64,000 nt of DNA from Candidatus Alistipes stercoravium (lineage in GTDB: Bacteria > Bacteroidota > Bacteroidia > Bacteroidales > Rikenellaceae), in NCBI GenBank assembly GCA_019119615.1, contig DWWQ01000056.1, forward strand, positions 33,013 to 97,012, in the 5' to 3' direction. Below the pieces are notes generated by a model that had not been told where the DNA came from, searched no databases, and was given only the letters and a program-made list of their open reading frames with translations. Positions 34,798 to 43,049 of this stretch are shown here, piece after piece (the first letter of the stretch is position 1; each line of letters starts with the position of its first letter). Position numbers and translations under genes: made by a program.

Positions 34798-35415
34798 ATG
34801 GAAACACCGAACCGATACCGCATCATGGGCATCGACCCCGGCACCAACTACATGGGTTACGGCGTGCTGGAGGTCGAGGGGCGCACGCTGCGCTCGGTCG
34901 TGCTGGGCGACATCGACCTGCACCGCCTCACGGATCCCTACGCCAAGCTGCGCTACATCTTCGAACGGGTCGGGGCGCTGATCGACGAATACCGCCCGCG
35001 CGAAGTGGCCCTCGAATCGCCCTTCTTCGGCGAGAACGTGCAGTCGATGCTCAAACTGGGACGCGCCCAGGGCGTGGCCATGGCCGCGGCCCTGAGCCGC
35101 GGGCTGCCGGTCTCGGAATACGCGCCGATGCGCATCAAGCAGGCCATCACCGGACGCGGTTCGGCCGCCAAGGAACAGGTCGCCTCGATCGTCTGCCGGA
35201 TCCTCACGGTGGATCGGCCGCCGAGACGTCTCGACGCCACGGACGGCATGGCCGTGGCCCTGTGCCATTACTTCACCACGGGCAGTCCGCTGAACGCCGC
35301 GCTGGGTGAAGAGCGCGTAAAGGGGCTCGGCGGCGGCAAGAAGGCCGCCTCGAAAGGCGGATCGCAGAGCTGGGAGCAGTTTCTGAAGAAACATCCCGAC
35401 CGGGAGGTCAAATAA
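34798..35415 (+). CDS. ruvC: Crossover junction endodeoxyribonuclease
   Basis: A 205-residue Holliday-junction resolvase. The four acidic residues of the RNase H-like active site are visible in MGIDPGTNYMGYG (Asp13), ALESPFFG (Glu, about 74) and PRRLDATDGMAVALCHY (two Asp). A Gly/Lys-rich C-terminal tail of about 25 residues extends past the usual end. The ATG is 17 bases after a strong terminator and no own promoter is evident, so expression may depend on read-through or an unrecognised promoter. Confidence 0.93.
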   Translation: METPNRYRIMGIDPGTNYMGYGVLEVEGRTLRSVVLGDIDLHRLTDPYAKLRYIFERVGALIDEYRPREVALESPFFGENVQSMLKLGRAQGVAMAAALSRGLPVSEYAPMRIKQAITGRGSAAKEQVASIVCRILTVDRPPRRLDATDGMAVALCHYFTTGSPLNAALGEERVKGLGGGKKAASKGGSQSWEQFLKKHPDREVK

Positions 35416-35493
35416 TGACACGACATAATCCGGCGTGTATCAATCGGTTATAAAACAGACGCATCATTCGGGTCATTTTTTCCGAAAAATTAT

Positions 35494-35524
35494 TTGCGTA
35501 TTTCGGATTCCTGCCGTATATTTG
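35494..35524 (+). promoter_or_regulatory. tRNA-Arg promoter
   Basis: TTG (35494-35496), a 20-base spacer and TATATTTG (35517-35524), a perfect Bacteroidota -7 box. The tRNA begins 12 bases further on. Confidence 0.8.
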
Positions 35525-35536
35525 CACTCGCAATTC

Positions 35537-35610
35537 GGCGCCGTAGCTTAATTGAATAGAGCATCTGACTACGGATCAGAAGGTTACAGGTTTGAGTCCT
35601 GTCGGCGTCA
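35537..35610 (+). tRNA. tRNA-Arg (anticodon ACG)
   Basis: A 74-nt cloverleaf: acceptor GGCGCCG with CGGCGTC (one G-U), D stem GCTT/GAGC, anticodon stem TCTGA/TCAGA around loop CTACGGA (anticodon ACG, read as ICG), variable loop AGGTT, T stem ACAGG/CCTGT with loop TTTGAGT, discriminator A. The CCA end is not encoded. It decodes CGU/CGC/CGA Arg codons. Confidence 0.95.
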
Positions 35611-35611
35611 C

Positions 35612-35650
35612 AAGGAAGGGGAGTCCAAAAGGCTCTCCTTCTTGCTTTTA
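35612..35650 (+). terminator. Probable tRNA terminator
   Basis: An imperfect hairpin (AAGGAAGGGGAGTCC-AAAA-GGCTCTCCTTCTT) with a GNTTTT tail directly after the tRNA. The pairing contains bulges, so the call is moderate. Confidence 0.5.
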
Positions 35651-35752
35651 GGAAGGTTGGCCATTCGTGCGGCGACCTTTTTTTTGTATCCTGACGCGGG
35701 CGGTTTTCGGGGCGAAATCGGGAATTTGTTTAAACCCGTATGTAAACCGAAC

Positions 35753-35787
35753 AAAAAGGCGCCGCCGGTATCTCCGGCGGCGCCTTT
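35753..35787 (-). terminator. Terminator of the first RND efflux operon
   Basis: A perfect 14-bp stem (AAAGGCGCCGCCGG and its complement), followed by TTTTT on the minus strand. It lies 23 bases after the stop of the outer-membrane factor gene. Confidence 0.92.
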
Positions 35788-35810
35788 CGGCCCGGAAACG
35801 AACATATACC

Positions 35811-37217
35811 CTACTCTTCGGAGGATTCCGCCGTATCGGGCAGCGTCCAACCGCCGCCCAATGCCTTGTAGAGACGTACAAGGGCCAGATGCTCGTCGCG
35901 CACGGCATTGTTCAGGCCGATCTGCGCATCGAAATAACGACGCTGGGCATCCAGCACGTCGATGTAGTTGATATTACCGCCCCGATACTGGATATTGGCC
36001 AGTTCGACATATTTGCGGGCCGCATCCCGGAGGTTCTCCTTGCGTTCGGCCGACTGTCGGACGTTGTGGTAGGTTACCACGGCGTCATCGGTCTCCTTGA
36101 AGACCTCCAGCACCTTTTTTTCATACTTGAGGCGCGCCTCGTCATAGGCCGCCAGTGCCGCGCGGTATTTGGCCTGCTTGCGGCCGAAGCCCAACACGGG
36201 GGCCGCAACCGATCCCAGCACATAGGTGAACGGCGACTCGAAAATGTGCGGCAGCACCCCGTTCTCCACACCGCCCGTGAGCGTAAAGGTCAGACGCGGG
36301 AACCGGTCGGCATAAGCCATGCCCACACTCGCCATGGCCGCACGCAGCTGCTGCTCGGAGGCCCGCACGTCGGGACGCCGCTGCAACAGAACGGAAGGGA
36401 TGCCGACGGGCAGCTGCTCGGGCATCGTGGTGTTGAGCGAGAGCCCGCTGCGAGGGATCTTCTCGCCCGGATAGCCGGCCATCAGCAGCGAAATGCTGTT
36501 CTCCATCACCTTGATCTGCCGTTCGAGTTCGGGGATGAGCGCCGCCGTCGAGGCATACTCCACCTGCGCCTGCTGGTAAACCGTTTCGGCCGTAAGGCCC
36601 CCTTCGAAACGCAACTTGGCGAGGCGTACATCCTGACGGCGCGTGCCGAGGGTCTGACGGACGATCGCCAGCTCGTTGTCGAGCGCCATCAGCCGGAAAT
36701 AGGCCGTTGCGACCTCCGCGACAAGGGTCATGCGCATGGCACGCCACTCTTCGACCGAGGCAAGGTACTCGGCGCCGCCCTGACGCTTGGCCCAGCGCAG
36801 ATTGCCCCAAAGGTCCAGTTCCCAGCTCGCGCTGACCTTGGCGCCCAGTTCGGGGTCGTTGTCAAAACCCTCCCCATAATACTCGTTCGTCTCACGGTTG
36901 CCGTAGACACGCGCCGAGATATCGGGCAACCGGTTCGCCTTGTCGATGCGGTAGAGCTGGCGCATCCGCTCCACGCGGGCCGCGGCGGCAAGCATGTCCT
37001 TGTTGTTGTCGAGCGTCCGGCGGATGATATCGCACAGGGCGGCATCGCCGTAGAACTCCCACCAGCCGATATCGGCGACGGTCGTCGAGTCCACCACGCC
37101 GGACACGATCGTCTCCGGCAGGTTCAACTCCGGAGCCCGGCACTCCCGGACGGCCGAACAGGAGACGGCCGCAAAGGCCCAGGCACCGGCCATAAGCGTA
37201 TATGCAAGTCGTTTCAT
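35811..37217 (-). CDS. Outer-membrane efflux lipoprotein (OprM/NodT family), pump 1
   Basis: A 468-residue lipoprotein outer-membrane channel for an RND pump (lipobox in FAAVSCS). Two TolC repeats are recognisable from AARVERMRQLYRIDKANRLPDISA and VLLQRRPDVRASEQQLRAAMASVGMAYADRFPRLTFT, the latter a signature of the OprM/NodT type. The ATG (37215-37217) overlaps the TGA of the RND gene, so the two are coupled. An earlier in-frame start would lie inside the RND gene and adds no signal sequence. It is the last gene of the operon. Confidence 0.93.
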   Translation of the reverse strand: MKRLAYTLMAGAWAFAAVSCSAVRECRAPELNLPETIVSGVVDSTTVADIGWWEFYGDAALCDIIRRTLDNNKDMLAAAARVERMRQLYRIDKANRLPDISARVYGNRETNEYYGEGFDNDPELGAKVSASWELDLWGNLRWAKRQGGAEYLASVEEWRAMRMTLVAEVATAYFRLMALDNELAIVRQTLGTRRQDVRLAKLRFEGGLTAETVYQQAQVEYASTAALIPELERQIKVMENSISLLMAGYPGEKIPRSGLSLNTTMPEQLPVGIPSVLLQRRPDVRASEQQLRAAMASVGMAYADRFPRLTFTLTGGVENGVLPHIFESPFTYVLGSVAAPVLGFGRKQAKYRAALAAYDEARLKYEKKVLEVFKETDDAVVTYHNVRQSAERKENLRDAARKYVELANIQYRGGNINYIDVLDAQRRYFDAQIGLNNAVRDEHLALVRLYKALGGGWTLPDTAESSEE

Positions 37218-40200
37218 CGTTTCAGTTTCGATTTCAGTTTGGCTTTGAGGCGATAGATCCACACGAAGAAGAAAGGCACGAAAACGATACCCACCGTAAT
37301 GGCCACGAGCATGCCGAAGAAGACACCCGTGCCGATGCCCTGACGGCTTGCCGAGCCGGGACCCGAGGCGAAGACCAGCGGCAGCATGCCCAGAATGAAG
37401 GCCAGCGAGGTCATGACGATCGGGCGGAAACGCAGGTGCGCCGCCGTAACGGCCGCCTCGACGATGTCGCGGCCCTTCTCGACCTCCTCCTTGGCGAACT
37501 CCACGATCAGGATGGCATTCTTGGCCACCAGACCCACGAGCATCACCAGACCGATCTGGAAGTAGATGTTATTCTCCAGGCCGCAGAGCCAGATACCCAG
37601 ATAGGCCCCGACGCCCGCCACGGGGAGCGACAGGATCACGGCGATGGGCACCGTCCAGCTCTCGTACTGCGCCGCGAGGAACAGGAAGACGAAGAGGAAG
37701 GCCAGGGCAAGCACAAGGCCCGTCTGTCCGCTCACATGCTTCTCCTGATACGACAGGCCGCTCCACTCGACGCCGATGCCGTCGGGAAGGTGTTCGGCGA
37801 CGATCCGCTCCAGGGCGTCCATCGCCTGTCCGGAGCTGTACCCGTGCGCCGCCTCGCCCGAAATGGTCGCCGCGGTGAACATGTTGAAACGCTTGATCGT
37901 TCCCGGACCGGTCGTATAGTCGGTCGTACCGAGCGCCGTCACGGGAATCATCGCCCCGTCGGCCCCGCGGACGAAAAAGAGATTCAGGTTATCGCGGTTG
38001 GCCCGATAGGGAGCCTCGGCCTGGACGTAAACACGGTAGATACGGTTGAAGAGGTTGAAGTCATTGACATAGATCGATCCCGTAAAGGCCTTCATCGTCG
38101 AGAAGACATCCGACATGGAGACCCCCAGCAGCTGCGCCTTGTCGCGATCGACATCGAAGTAGAGCTGCGGGATGTCGCCCTGCATCGACGACGAAAGGCC
38201 CGCCAGCTCGGGGGTCCGCTCGGCATAGTACATCAGCGTATCGACCGCCTGCTGCAGATCCTCATACGAAGTGTTGGCACGCGCCTCGAGCACCATCTCG
38301 AAACCGCCCGACTGGCCCAGACCGGGAATCACCGGAGGCGTCGAGAGATAGACCTTGCTCTCGGGATAGCGTTCCAGTTCGTCGCGGACACGCTGCATGA
38401 TCAGGGTAATGTCGTCCGTTTTGCGCTCCTCCCACGGCTTGAGGATCACCGTAAGCTGGCTGCGCGACTGGTTCGTACCTACCCGGGGGCTCGAGCCCGT
38501 TACGTTGAGCACATATTCCACGTCGGGATCCTTCATCAGGAAACGCATGGCCCGGTCGGTAACCTTGCGCGTACGCTCGATCGTAGCCCCCTCGGGAAGC
38601 TCCAGCTCGATGGTGAAGTAACCCTGGTCCTCCTGCGGCATGAAACTCTGGGGCACGAGGCGGTTCATCACCCAGATACCGATCAGGGCGATGCCGAAGG
38701 CGGCGAACACGCGGCGCGAGCGGGAAAGCGCCCGCACGATCGTACGGCCGTAGAGCAGGTTGCCGCGCATGAGGAAGAGGTTGATATAGCGGAAGACGCG
38801 GTTTTTCTTTCCGGCACTCTCGGGACGCAGGAACAGCGAGCACATCACGGGGCTCAACGTCAGCGCCACGATCGTCGAGATGATCACCGACACGGCAATC
38901 GTGATGGTGAACTGCCGGTAGAGCTGTCCGGTGATGCCCGAAAGGAAGCTCACGGGGACGAACACCGCACACAGCACGAGCGACATGGCGATCAGGGCGC
39001 TGCCCAGACCGCGCATCGCCTTTTTCGTCGCCTCGTAGGGCGAGAGGTGCTCCTCGTTCATGATGCGGTCCACATTCTCGACCACGACGATGGCATCGTC
39101 CACGACGATACCGATGGCGAGGATCAGTCCGAGCAGCGTGAGCAGATTGAGCGAGAAACCGAAGACGAGCATCACGCCGAACGTACCGACGAGCGAGATG
39201 GGCACCGCAACGATCGGGATGAGTGTCGCCCGCCAGCTCTGCAGCGAGAGGAAGACGACGAGGATCACCAGAACGAGCGCCTCGAACAGCGTCCGGTAGA
39301 CATGGTGGATCGACTCGGAAATATAGGTCGTCATGTCGAAGGGCACGTTGTAGGTGATGCCCTCGGGGAAGTTGCGGCTGATTTCGTCCATCGTCGTGCG
39401 CACCGAAGTCGCCACCTCGACGGCATTCGCACCGGGCAGCATGTAGACGTCGAGCACGGCGGCATTGCCTCCGTTGATACCGCTCTCGGTGCTGTACGAC
39501 TGCGCCTCGAGCGAGATGTTGGCCACGTCCCGCAGGCGGATGATCGAACCGTCGGGATTGGCCCTCACGACGATCTCCTCGAACTGGCTCACCGACGACA
39601 GACGTCCCTGCGCCGTGATCGGAATCGTTACGTCCACCCCCTCCATCGGCGCCTGGCCCAGCACGCCGGCCGCCGATTCGCGGTTCTGGTCCTTCAGGGC
39701 ATTCTGCAGGTCCTTGACCGTCAGCCCCAGGTCGGCGAGCTTGTCGGGCTCGACACGGATCTGCATGGCGTAGTAGCGGCTGCCGACATTCGATACGCGG
39801 CCTACGCCCGGGATACGGCGCAGCATGTCCAGCACGTTGAGCGTGGCGTAGTTCGAGAGGTAGATTTCGTCGAATTTCGGATCGGACGACAGCAGCGTGA
39901 TGGTCATCAGCTTGCTCGAAGCCTGCTTCTCGACCGAAATACCGTTCTGCACCACCTCGGCCGGGAGGCGCGCCTCGGCCTCCTTGATACGGTTCTGGAT
40001 ATCGACGGCCGCCAGGTCGGCATTCGTCGAGATGTCGAAGGTAACGGTTACGGTGAATCCCCCCGAATTGGAACTCGACGACTCCATGTAAATCATGCCC
40101 GGCGTACCGTTGAGCTCCTGCTCGATGGGCGTGGCCACGGCCTGCGTTACGGTCTGCGCATCGGCTCCGGGATACGACGCCGAGACCTTCACCACCGGAG

Positions 40201-40321
40201 GCACGATCTGCGGATACTGATCGACGGGAAGCAGCACCAGGCCGATCGCACCCACGATCACGATCACGATGGACAGGACGGTCGAGAAGACGGGCCTGTC
40301 GATAAAGAAATCACTCTTCAT
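37214..40321 (-). CDS. RND multidrug efflux permease (HAE1/AcrB type), pump 1
   Basis: A 1035-residue inner-membrane proton-driven drug exporter. Twelve membrane segments and two large periplasmic loops are apparent, as is usual for AcrB. TM4 carries the proton-relay Asp pair in GIVVDDAIVVVENV (about residues 405-412). NAVEVATSVRTTMDEI and PQEDQGYFTIELELPEGATIERT belong to the porter and docking domains. The ATG at 40319-40321 lies 3 bases after the adaptor stop. With the adaptor and the OprM-type channel it makes a complete tripartite pump. Confidence 0.96.
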   Translation of the reverse strand: MKSDFFIDRPVFSTVLSIVIVIVGAIGLVLLPVDQYPQIVPPVVKVSASYPGADAQTVTQAVATPIEQELNGTPGMIYMESSSSNSGGFTVTVTFDISTNADLAAVDIQNRIKEAEARLPAEVVQNGISVEKQASSKLMTITLLSSDPKFDEIYLSNYATLNVLDMLRRIPGVGRVSNVGSRYYAMQIRVEPDKLADLGLTVKDLQNALKDQNRESAAGVLGQAPMEGVDVTIPITAQGRLSSVSQFEEIVVRANPDGSIIRLRDVANISLEAQSYSTESGINGGNAAVLDVYMLPGANAVEVATSVRTTMDEISRNFPEGITYNVPFDMTTYISESIHHVYRTLFEALVLVILVVFLSLQSWRATLIPIVAVPISLVGTFGVMLVFGFSLNLLTLLGLILAIGIVVDDAIVVVENVDRIMNEEHLSPYEATKKAMRGLGSALIAMSLVLCAVFVPVSFLSGITGQLYRQFTITIAVSVIISTIVALTLSPVMCSLFLRPESAGKKNRVFRYINLFLMRGNLLYGRTIVRALSRSRRVFAAFGIALIGIWVMNRLVPQSFMPQEDQGYFTIELELPEGATIERTRKVTDRAMRFLMKDPDVEYVLNVTGSSPRVGTNQSRSQLTVILKPWEERKTDDITLIMQRVRDELERYPESKVYLSTPPVIPGLGQSGGFEMVLEARANTSYEDLQQAVDTLMYYAERTPELAGLSSSMQGDIPQLYFDVDRDKAQLLGVSMSDVFSTMKAFTGSIYVNDFNLFNRIYRVYVQAEAPYRANRDNLNLFFVRGADGAMIPVTALGTTDYTTGPGTIKRFNMFTAATISGEAAHGYSSGQAMDALERIVAEHLPDGIGVEWSGLSYQEKHVSGQTGLVLALAFLFVFLFLAAQYESWTVPIAVILSLPVAGVGAYLGIWLCGLENNIYFQIGLVMLVGLVAKNAILIVEFAKEEVEKGRDIVEAAVTAAHLRFRPIVMTSLAFILGMLPLVFASGPGSASRQGIGTGVFFGMLVAITVGIVFVPFFFVWIYRLKAKLKSKLKR

Positions 40322-40324
40322 GGG

Positions 40325-41587
40325 CTACTCCTTCCGTTCGGTTGCGGACTCCTCCTCATCGATGGGAGCCACCGGTTCGACCTTCATGCCGTGCTGGAGC
40401 TTGTGGTAACCTTCGACGACGATCCGCTCATCGGACGAAAGACCGCGTTCGATGACCATCTTGTTCTCGGGAATCTCGGGCCCGGTCTCCACGAAACGCT
40501 TCTCGACGACACTGTCGGGACGCACGACATAGATATAGGCGCCGCCCTTCTCGATCACGAGGGCCTTCGACGGCACGACAACGGCATCCTCACGCACGTC
40601 GAGCAGCAGTTTCACCTTCGTGAACTGCCCCGGAAGCAGGATCCGGTCCGGATTGGCCATCTCGGCCCGCACGGAGAAGGTTCCCGTCTGGGGATCGACC
40701 TGCGGATCGGCGAAATCGACCAGACCCCGGTAGGGATACTGCGATCCGTCGGCCAGCGTTACGGTGATGTAGGGGTTCCACTTGCGCGTGGTATCCTTCT
40801 GTCCCAGATTGACGTTCCGGGCCTTCGAACGCAGGTAGTCGAGGGCCGTCATGCTGAAGTCCACACGCACCGTATCGCTCTTGACGACGGTGGCCAGCAG
40901 CGACTTGCCGCTCGGGCCCACCAGCGTTCCGATATCCACGTTGCGCTCGGAGATATAGCCCGACACGGGCGACTGTACGGTCGTATAGCTCAAGATCATC
41001 TCGGCCTGCGTCAGGTCCGCCTCGCAAACCACGACATCCGCCGCAGCACTCTCGTACGAGGCAATGGCGTTGTCGAGGTCGAGCTGGCTCGCGGCGCTCT
41101 GCTCGTAGAGCGGGCGGATACGCTCCAGGTCGCGCTGTGCCTTGAGCGCCTGCGCCTGGGCCTTGTTCAGCTGCGCCTTGGCCTTGTTGGCCCGGGCCCG
41201 GTAGAGTTTGGGGTCGATAACGAAGAGCGTCTGCCCCTTTTCGATATAGGTTCCCTCGGTGAAGAGCATCTTCTCGAGGTAACCCTCGACACGGGCACGG
41301 ATCTCGACGAACTGCTGGGCGCGGATACGGCCCACATACTCGCCGTAGATGCTGACGTCCTCCACCTCGACGGGCTGCGTGGCCACGATGGGCAGGACGA
41401 CCGGTACGGGGCGCGGCCGCAGCCACCACCACAATCCGCTGGCAGCAACGATCACGACACAGACCAGGATGATCCAACGCTTGCGGTTCATCGTTACCGA
41501 CACGCGCGGCATCCGTTCCGCCACCTCATTTTTCCATTTTCCCAGATCCAGATTCTTCAGATCGGGTTTCATCTTCTTGAAATTCAT
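40325..41587 (-). CDS. RND efflux periplasmic adaptor (AcrA-like), pump 1
   Basis: A 420-residue membrane-fusion protein: a membrane anchor (RKRWIILVCVVIVAASGLWWW), lipoyl/barrel-sandwich halves (VEVEDVSIYGEYVGRIRAQQFVEI and QSPVSGYISERNVDIGTLVG) on either side of a long hairpin (about residues 120-200), then the beta-barrel and membrane-proximal domains. About 45 residues precede the anchor, longer than usual, so a start at MNRKRW inside is also possible; I chose MNFKKM at 41587 because it is closest to the promoter. It is the first gene of the pump 1 operon. Confidence 0.9.
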   Translation of the reverse strand: MNFKKMKPDLKNLDLGKWKNEVAERMPRVSVTMNRKRWIILVCVVIVAASGLWWWLRPRPVPVVLPIVATQPVEVEDVSIYGEYVGRIRAQQFVEIRARVEGYLEKMLFTEGTYIEKGQTLFVIDPKLYRARANKAKAQLNKAQAQALKAQRDLERIRPLYEQSAASQLDLDNAIASYESAAADVVVCEADLTQAEMILSYTTVQSPVSGYISERNVDIGTLVGPSGKSLLATVVKSDTVRVDFSMTALDYLRSKARNVNLGQKDTTRKWNPYITVTLADGSQYPYRGLVDFADPQVDPQTGTFSVRAEMANPDRILLPGQFTKVKLLLDVREDAVVVPSKALVIEKGGAYIYVVRPDSVVEKRFVETGPEIPENKMVIERGLSSDERIVVEGYHKLQHGMKVEPVAPIDEEESATERKE

Positions 41588-41723
41588 GATGTTTCCTATT
41601 GTCTGTTCCGGCGCTGTTTCCACTGCGCCGAAGGCATATCACGGGATTAGAAACAAAGTGCGGACCAGCCGTATGCCAAGAGCACAAAACGATCATTTTC
41701 AACTTTATAACAATAACCCGCGG

Positions 41724-41731
41724 CAAAGATA
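41724..41731 (-). promoter_or_regulatory. -7 box of pump 1 operon
   Basis: TATCTTTG on the minus strand is a perfect TAnnTTTG. It is 137 bases before the adaptor ATG, giving a leader of about 130 nt. Confidence 0.65.
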
Positions 41732-41743
41732 GCGAAAAAATCC

Positions 41744-41758
41744 GTGGAAACATTCCAC
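41744..41758. promoter_or_regulatory. Perfect dyad GTGGAA-N3-TTCCAC, possible operator
   Basis: The 6-bp arms are exact complements around ACA. The dyad lies where the -33 element of the pump 1 promoter should be, 12 bases upstream of the -7 box, and so is well placed for a repressor. A related half-site (TCTCCACAC) follows at about 41774. Confidence 0.5.
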
Positions 41759-41914
41759 ACGGGCCGGGGAGATTCTCCACACGCACCCGAAAAACCCCGG
41801 GAACAGTCCTGCAAAAATCCGCCGCCACGCCGCCATCCGGATTTTTTCGGGTTCCCTCCCCATTTTTTTGCCCGACGGACCGGTTTTTCATGCCGGGGAT
41901 CGGGGTTTTTATCG

Positions 41915-41922
41915 TATATTTG
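41915..41922 (+). promoter_or_regulatory. -7 box of pump 2 operon
   Basis: TATATTTG is a perfect TAnnTTTG, 36 bases before the adaptor ATG at 41958. No clear -33 element is seen. Confidence 0.65.
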
Positions 41923-41957
41923 CTGTCGATACCCGAACCAATCACTCGATACACACC

Positions 41958-43037
41958 ATGAACAAAAAGAAGAGATGGATCACGACCGCCGCAGTCATCG
42001 TACTGTTCTGCGGAGTTCTGGCTTATTACAACTTCTACCATGACAAGCCGGATCCGACTGCCGGCGTCGAATCCGCCGCTCCGCGCTCGAAATCCATACT
42101 CAACGTAAACGGACTCGTCATCCGTCCCCAGACGCTGACCGACGGCATCACGACGATCGGCAACCTGCTGCCCGACGAAGAGGTCGATCTCTCGTTCGAA
42201 ACATCGGGAAAGATCGTCGAAATCAACTTCCAGGAGGGTACGGCCGTCCGCAAGGGCGAACTGCTGGCCAAGGTGAACGACCGGCCGCTGCAGGCCCAGC
42301 TGTCGCGCTACGAGGCCCAGCGCGAGCTGGCCGAAGCCCGTGTCTACCGCCAGAGCGCCCTGCTCGAAAAGGACGCCGTGAGCCAGGAGGCCTACGAGCA
42401 GGCCCAGACCGAGCTGGCCATGCTCTACGCCGATATCGATATCGTGAAGTCGAACATCGCCCTTACGGAGCTGCGCGCGCCGTTCGACGGCGTCATCGGC
42501 CTGCGCAACGTCAGCGAGGGTGCCTACGCCTCGCCCGACGTCGTCGTCGCCAAGCTCACGAAGATCTCGCCCCTGAAGATCGACTTCTACGTTCCCGAGC
42601 GTTATGCCAACCAGATCCACCCCGGCACACGGCTCACCTTTACGGTCGAGGGGCGCGAGGAGAACTTCCGCGCCGAAGTTTACGCCACCGAATCGAAGGT
42701 CGATATCGAGACCCGCACCTTCGCCGTGCGCGCGCTCTTCCCCAACCGGCAGGGCAAGCAACTCCTTCCGGGGCGCTTCGCCGACGTGAAGATCCGCATG
42801 CACGACATCCCCGACGCCATCGCCATCCCCACCGAGGCTATCGTCCCCGAGATGGGCGTCGATAAGGTCTACCTCTACAAGGGCGGCAAGGCCCGGGCGG
42901 TAACCGTCCGTACGGGCCTGCGCACCGAATCCCGGATCCAGATTCTCGCAGGGCTCAACGTCGGCGACACGATCATCACCTCGGGAACGCTCCAGCTGCG
43001 CACCGACCTACCCGTGAAACTCGACAACGTCGAATAA
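41958..43037 (+). CDS. RND efflux periplasmic adaptor, pump 2
   Basis: A 359-residue membrane-fusion protein with a membrane anchor (RWITTAAVIVLFCGVLAYYNF), lipoyl halves (VDLSFETSGKIVEINFQEGTAVRKGELLAKVN and TELRAPFDGVIGLRNVSEGAYASPD) and a beta-barrel domain (TFTVEGREENFRAEVYATE). The coiled hairpin is short (about 55 residues) compared with pump 1. The start at 41958 was chosen because it begins the anchor and lies after the promoter. It is the first gene of a three-gene operon. Confidence 0.92.
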   Translation: MNKKKRWITTAAVIVLFCGVLAYYNFYHDKPDPTAGVESAAPRSKSILNVNGLVIRPQTLTDGITTIGNLLPDEEVDLSFETSGKIVEINFQEGTAVRKGELLAKVNDRPLQAQLSRYEAQRELAEARVYRQSALLEKDAVSQEAYEQAQTELAMLYADIDIVKSNIALTELRAPFDGVIGLRNVSEGAYASPDVVVAKLTKISPLKIDFYVPERYANQIHPGTRLTFTVEGREENFRAEVYATESKVDIETRTFAVRALFPNRQGKQLLPGRFADVKIRMHDIPDAIAIPTEAIVPEMGVDKVYLYKGGKARAVTVRTGLRTESRIQILAGLNVGDTIITSGTLQLRTDLPVKLDNVE

Positions 43038-43049
43038 ACCCTCCGCCGT

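Larger units (their letters stand above)
41588..41957. other. 370-bp divergent region between two RND pump operons
   Basis: No gene is seen. It holds a minus-strand -7 box (41724-41731), a 15-bp dyad (41744-41758) and a plus-strand -7 box (41915-41922). A GC-rich stretch lies in the middle. No regulator gene lies next to either operon. Confidence 0.75.

Noticed and set aside
37202..41650. A 1482-codon plus-strand open frame opposite the pump 1 operon
   Set aside because: It crosses three real minus-strand genes with overlapping ATGA starts and gives a His/Arg/Asp-rich sequence without domains.
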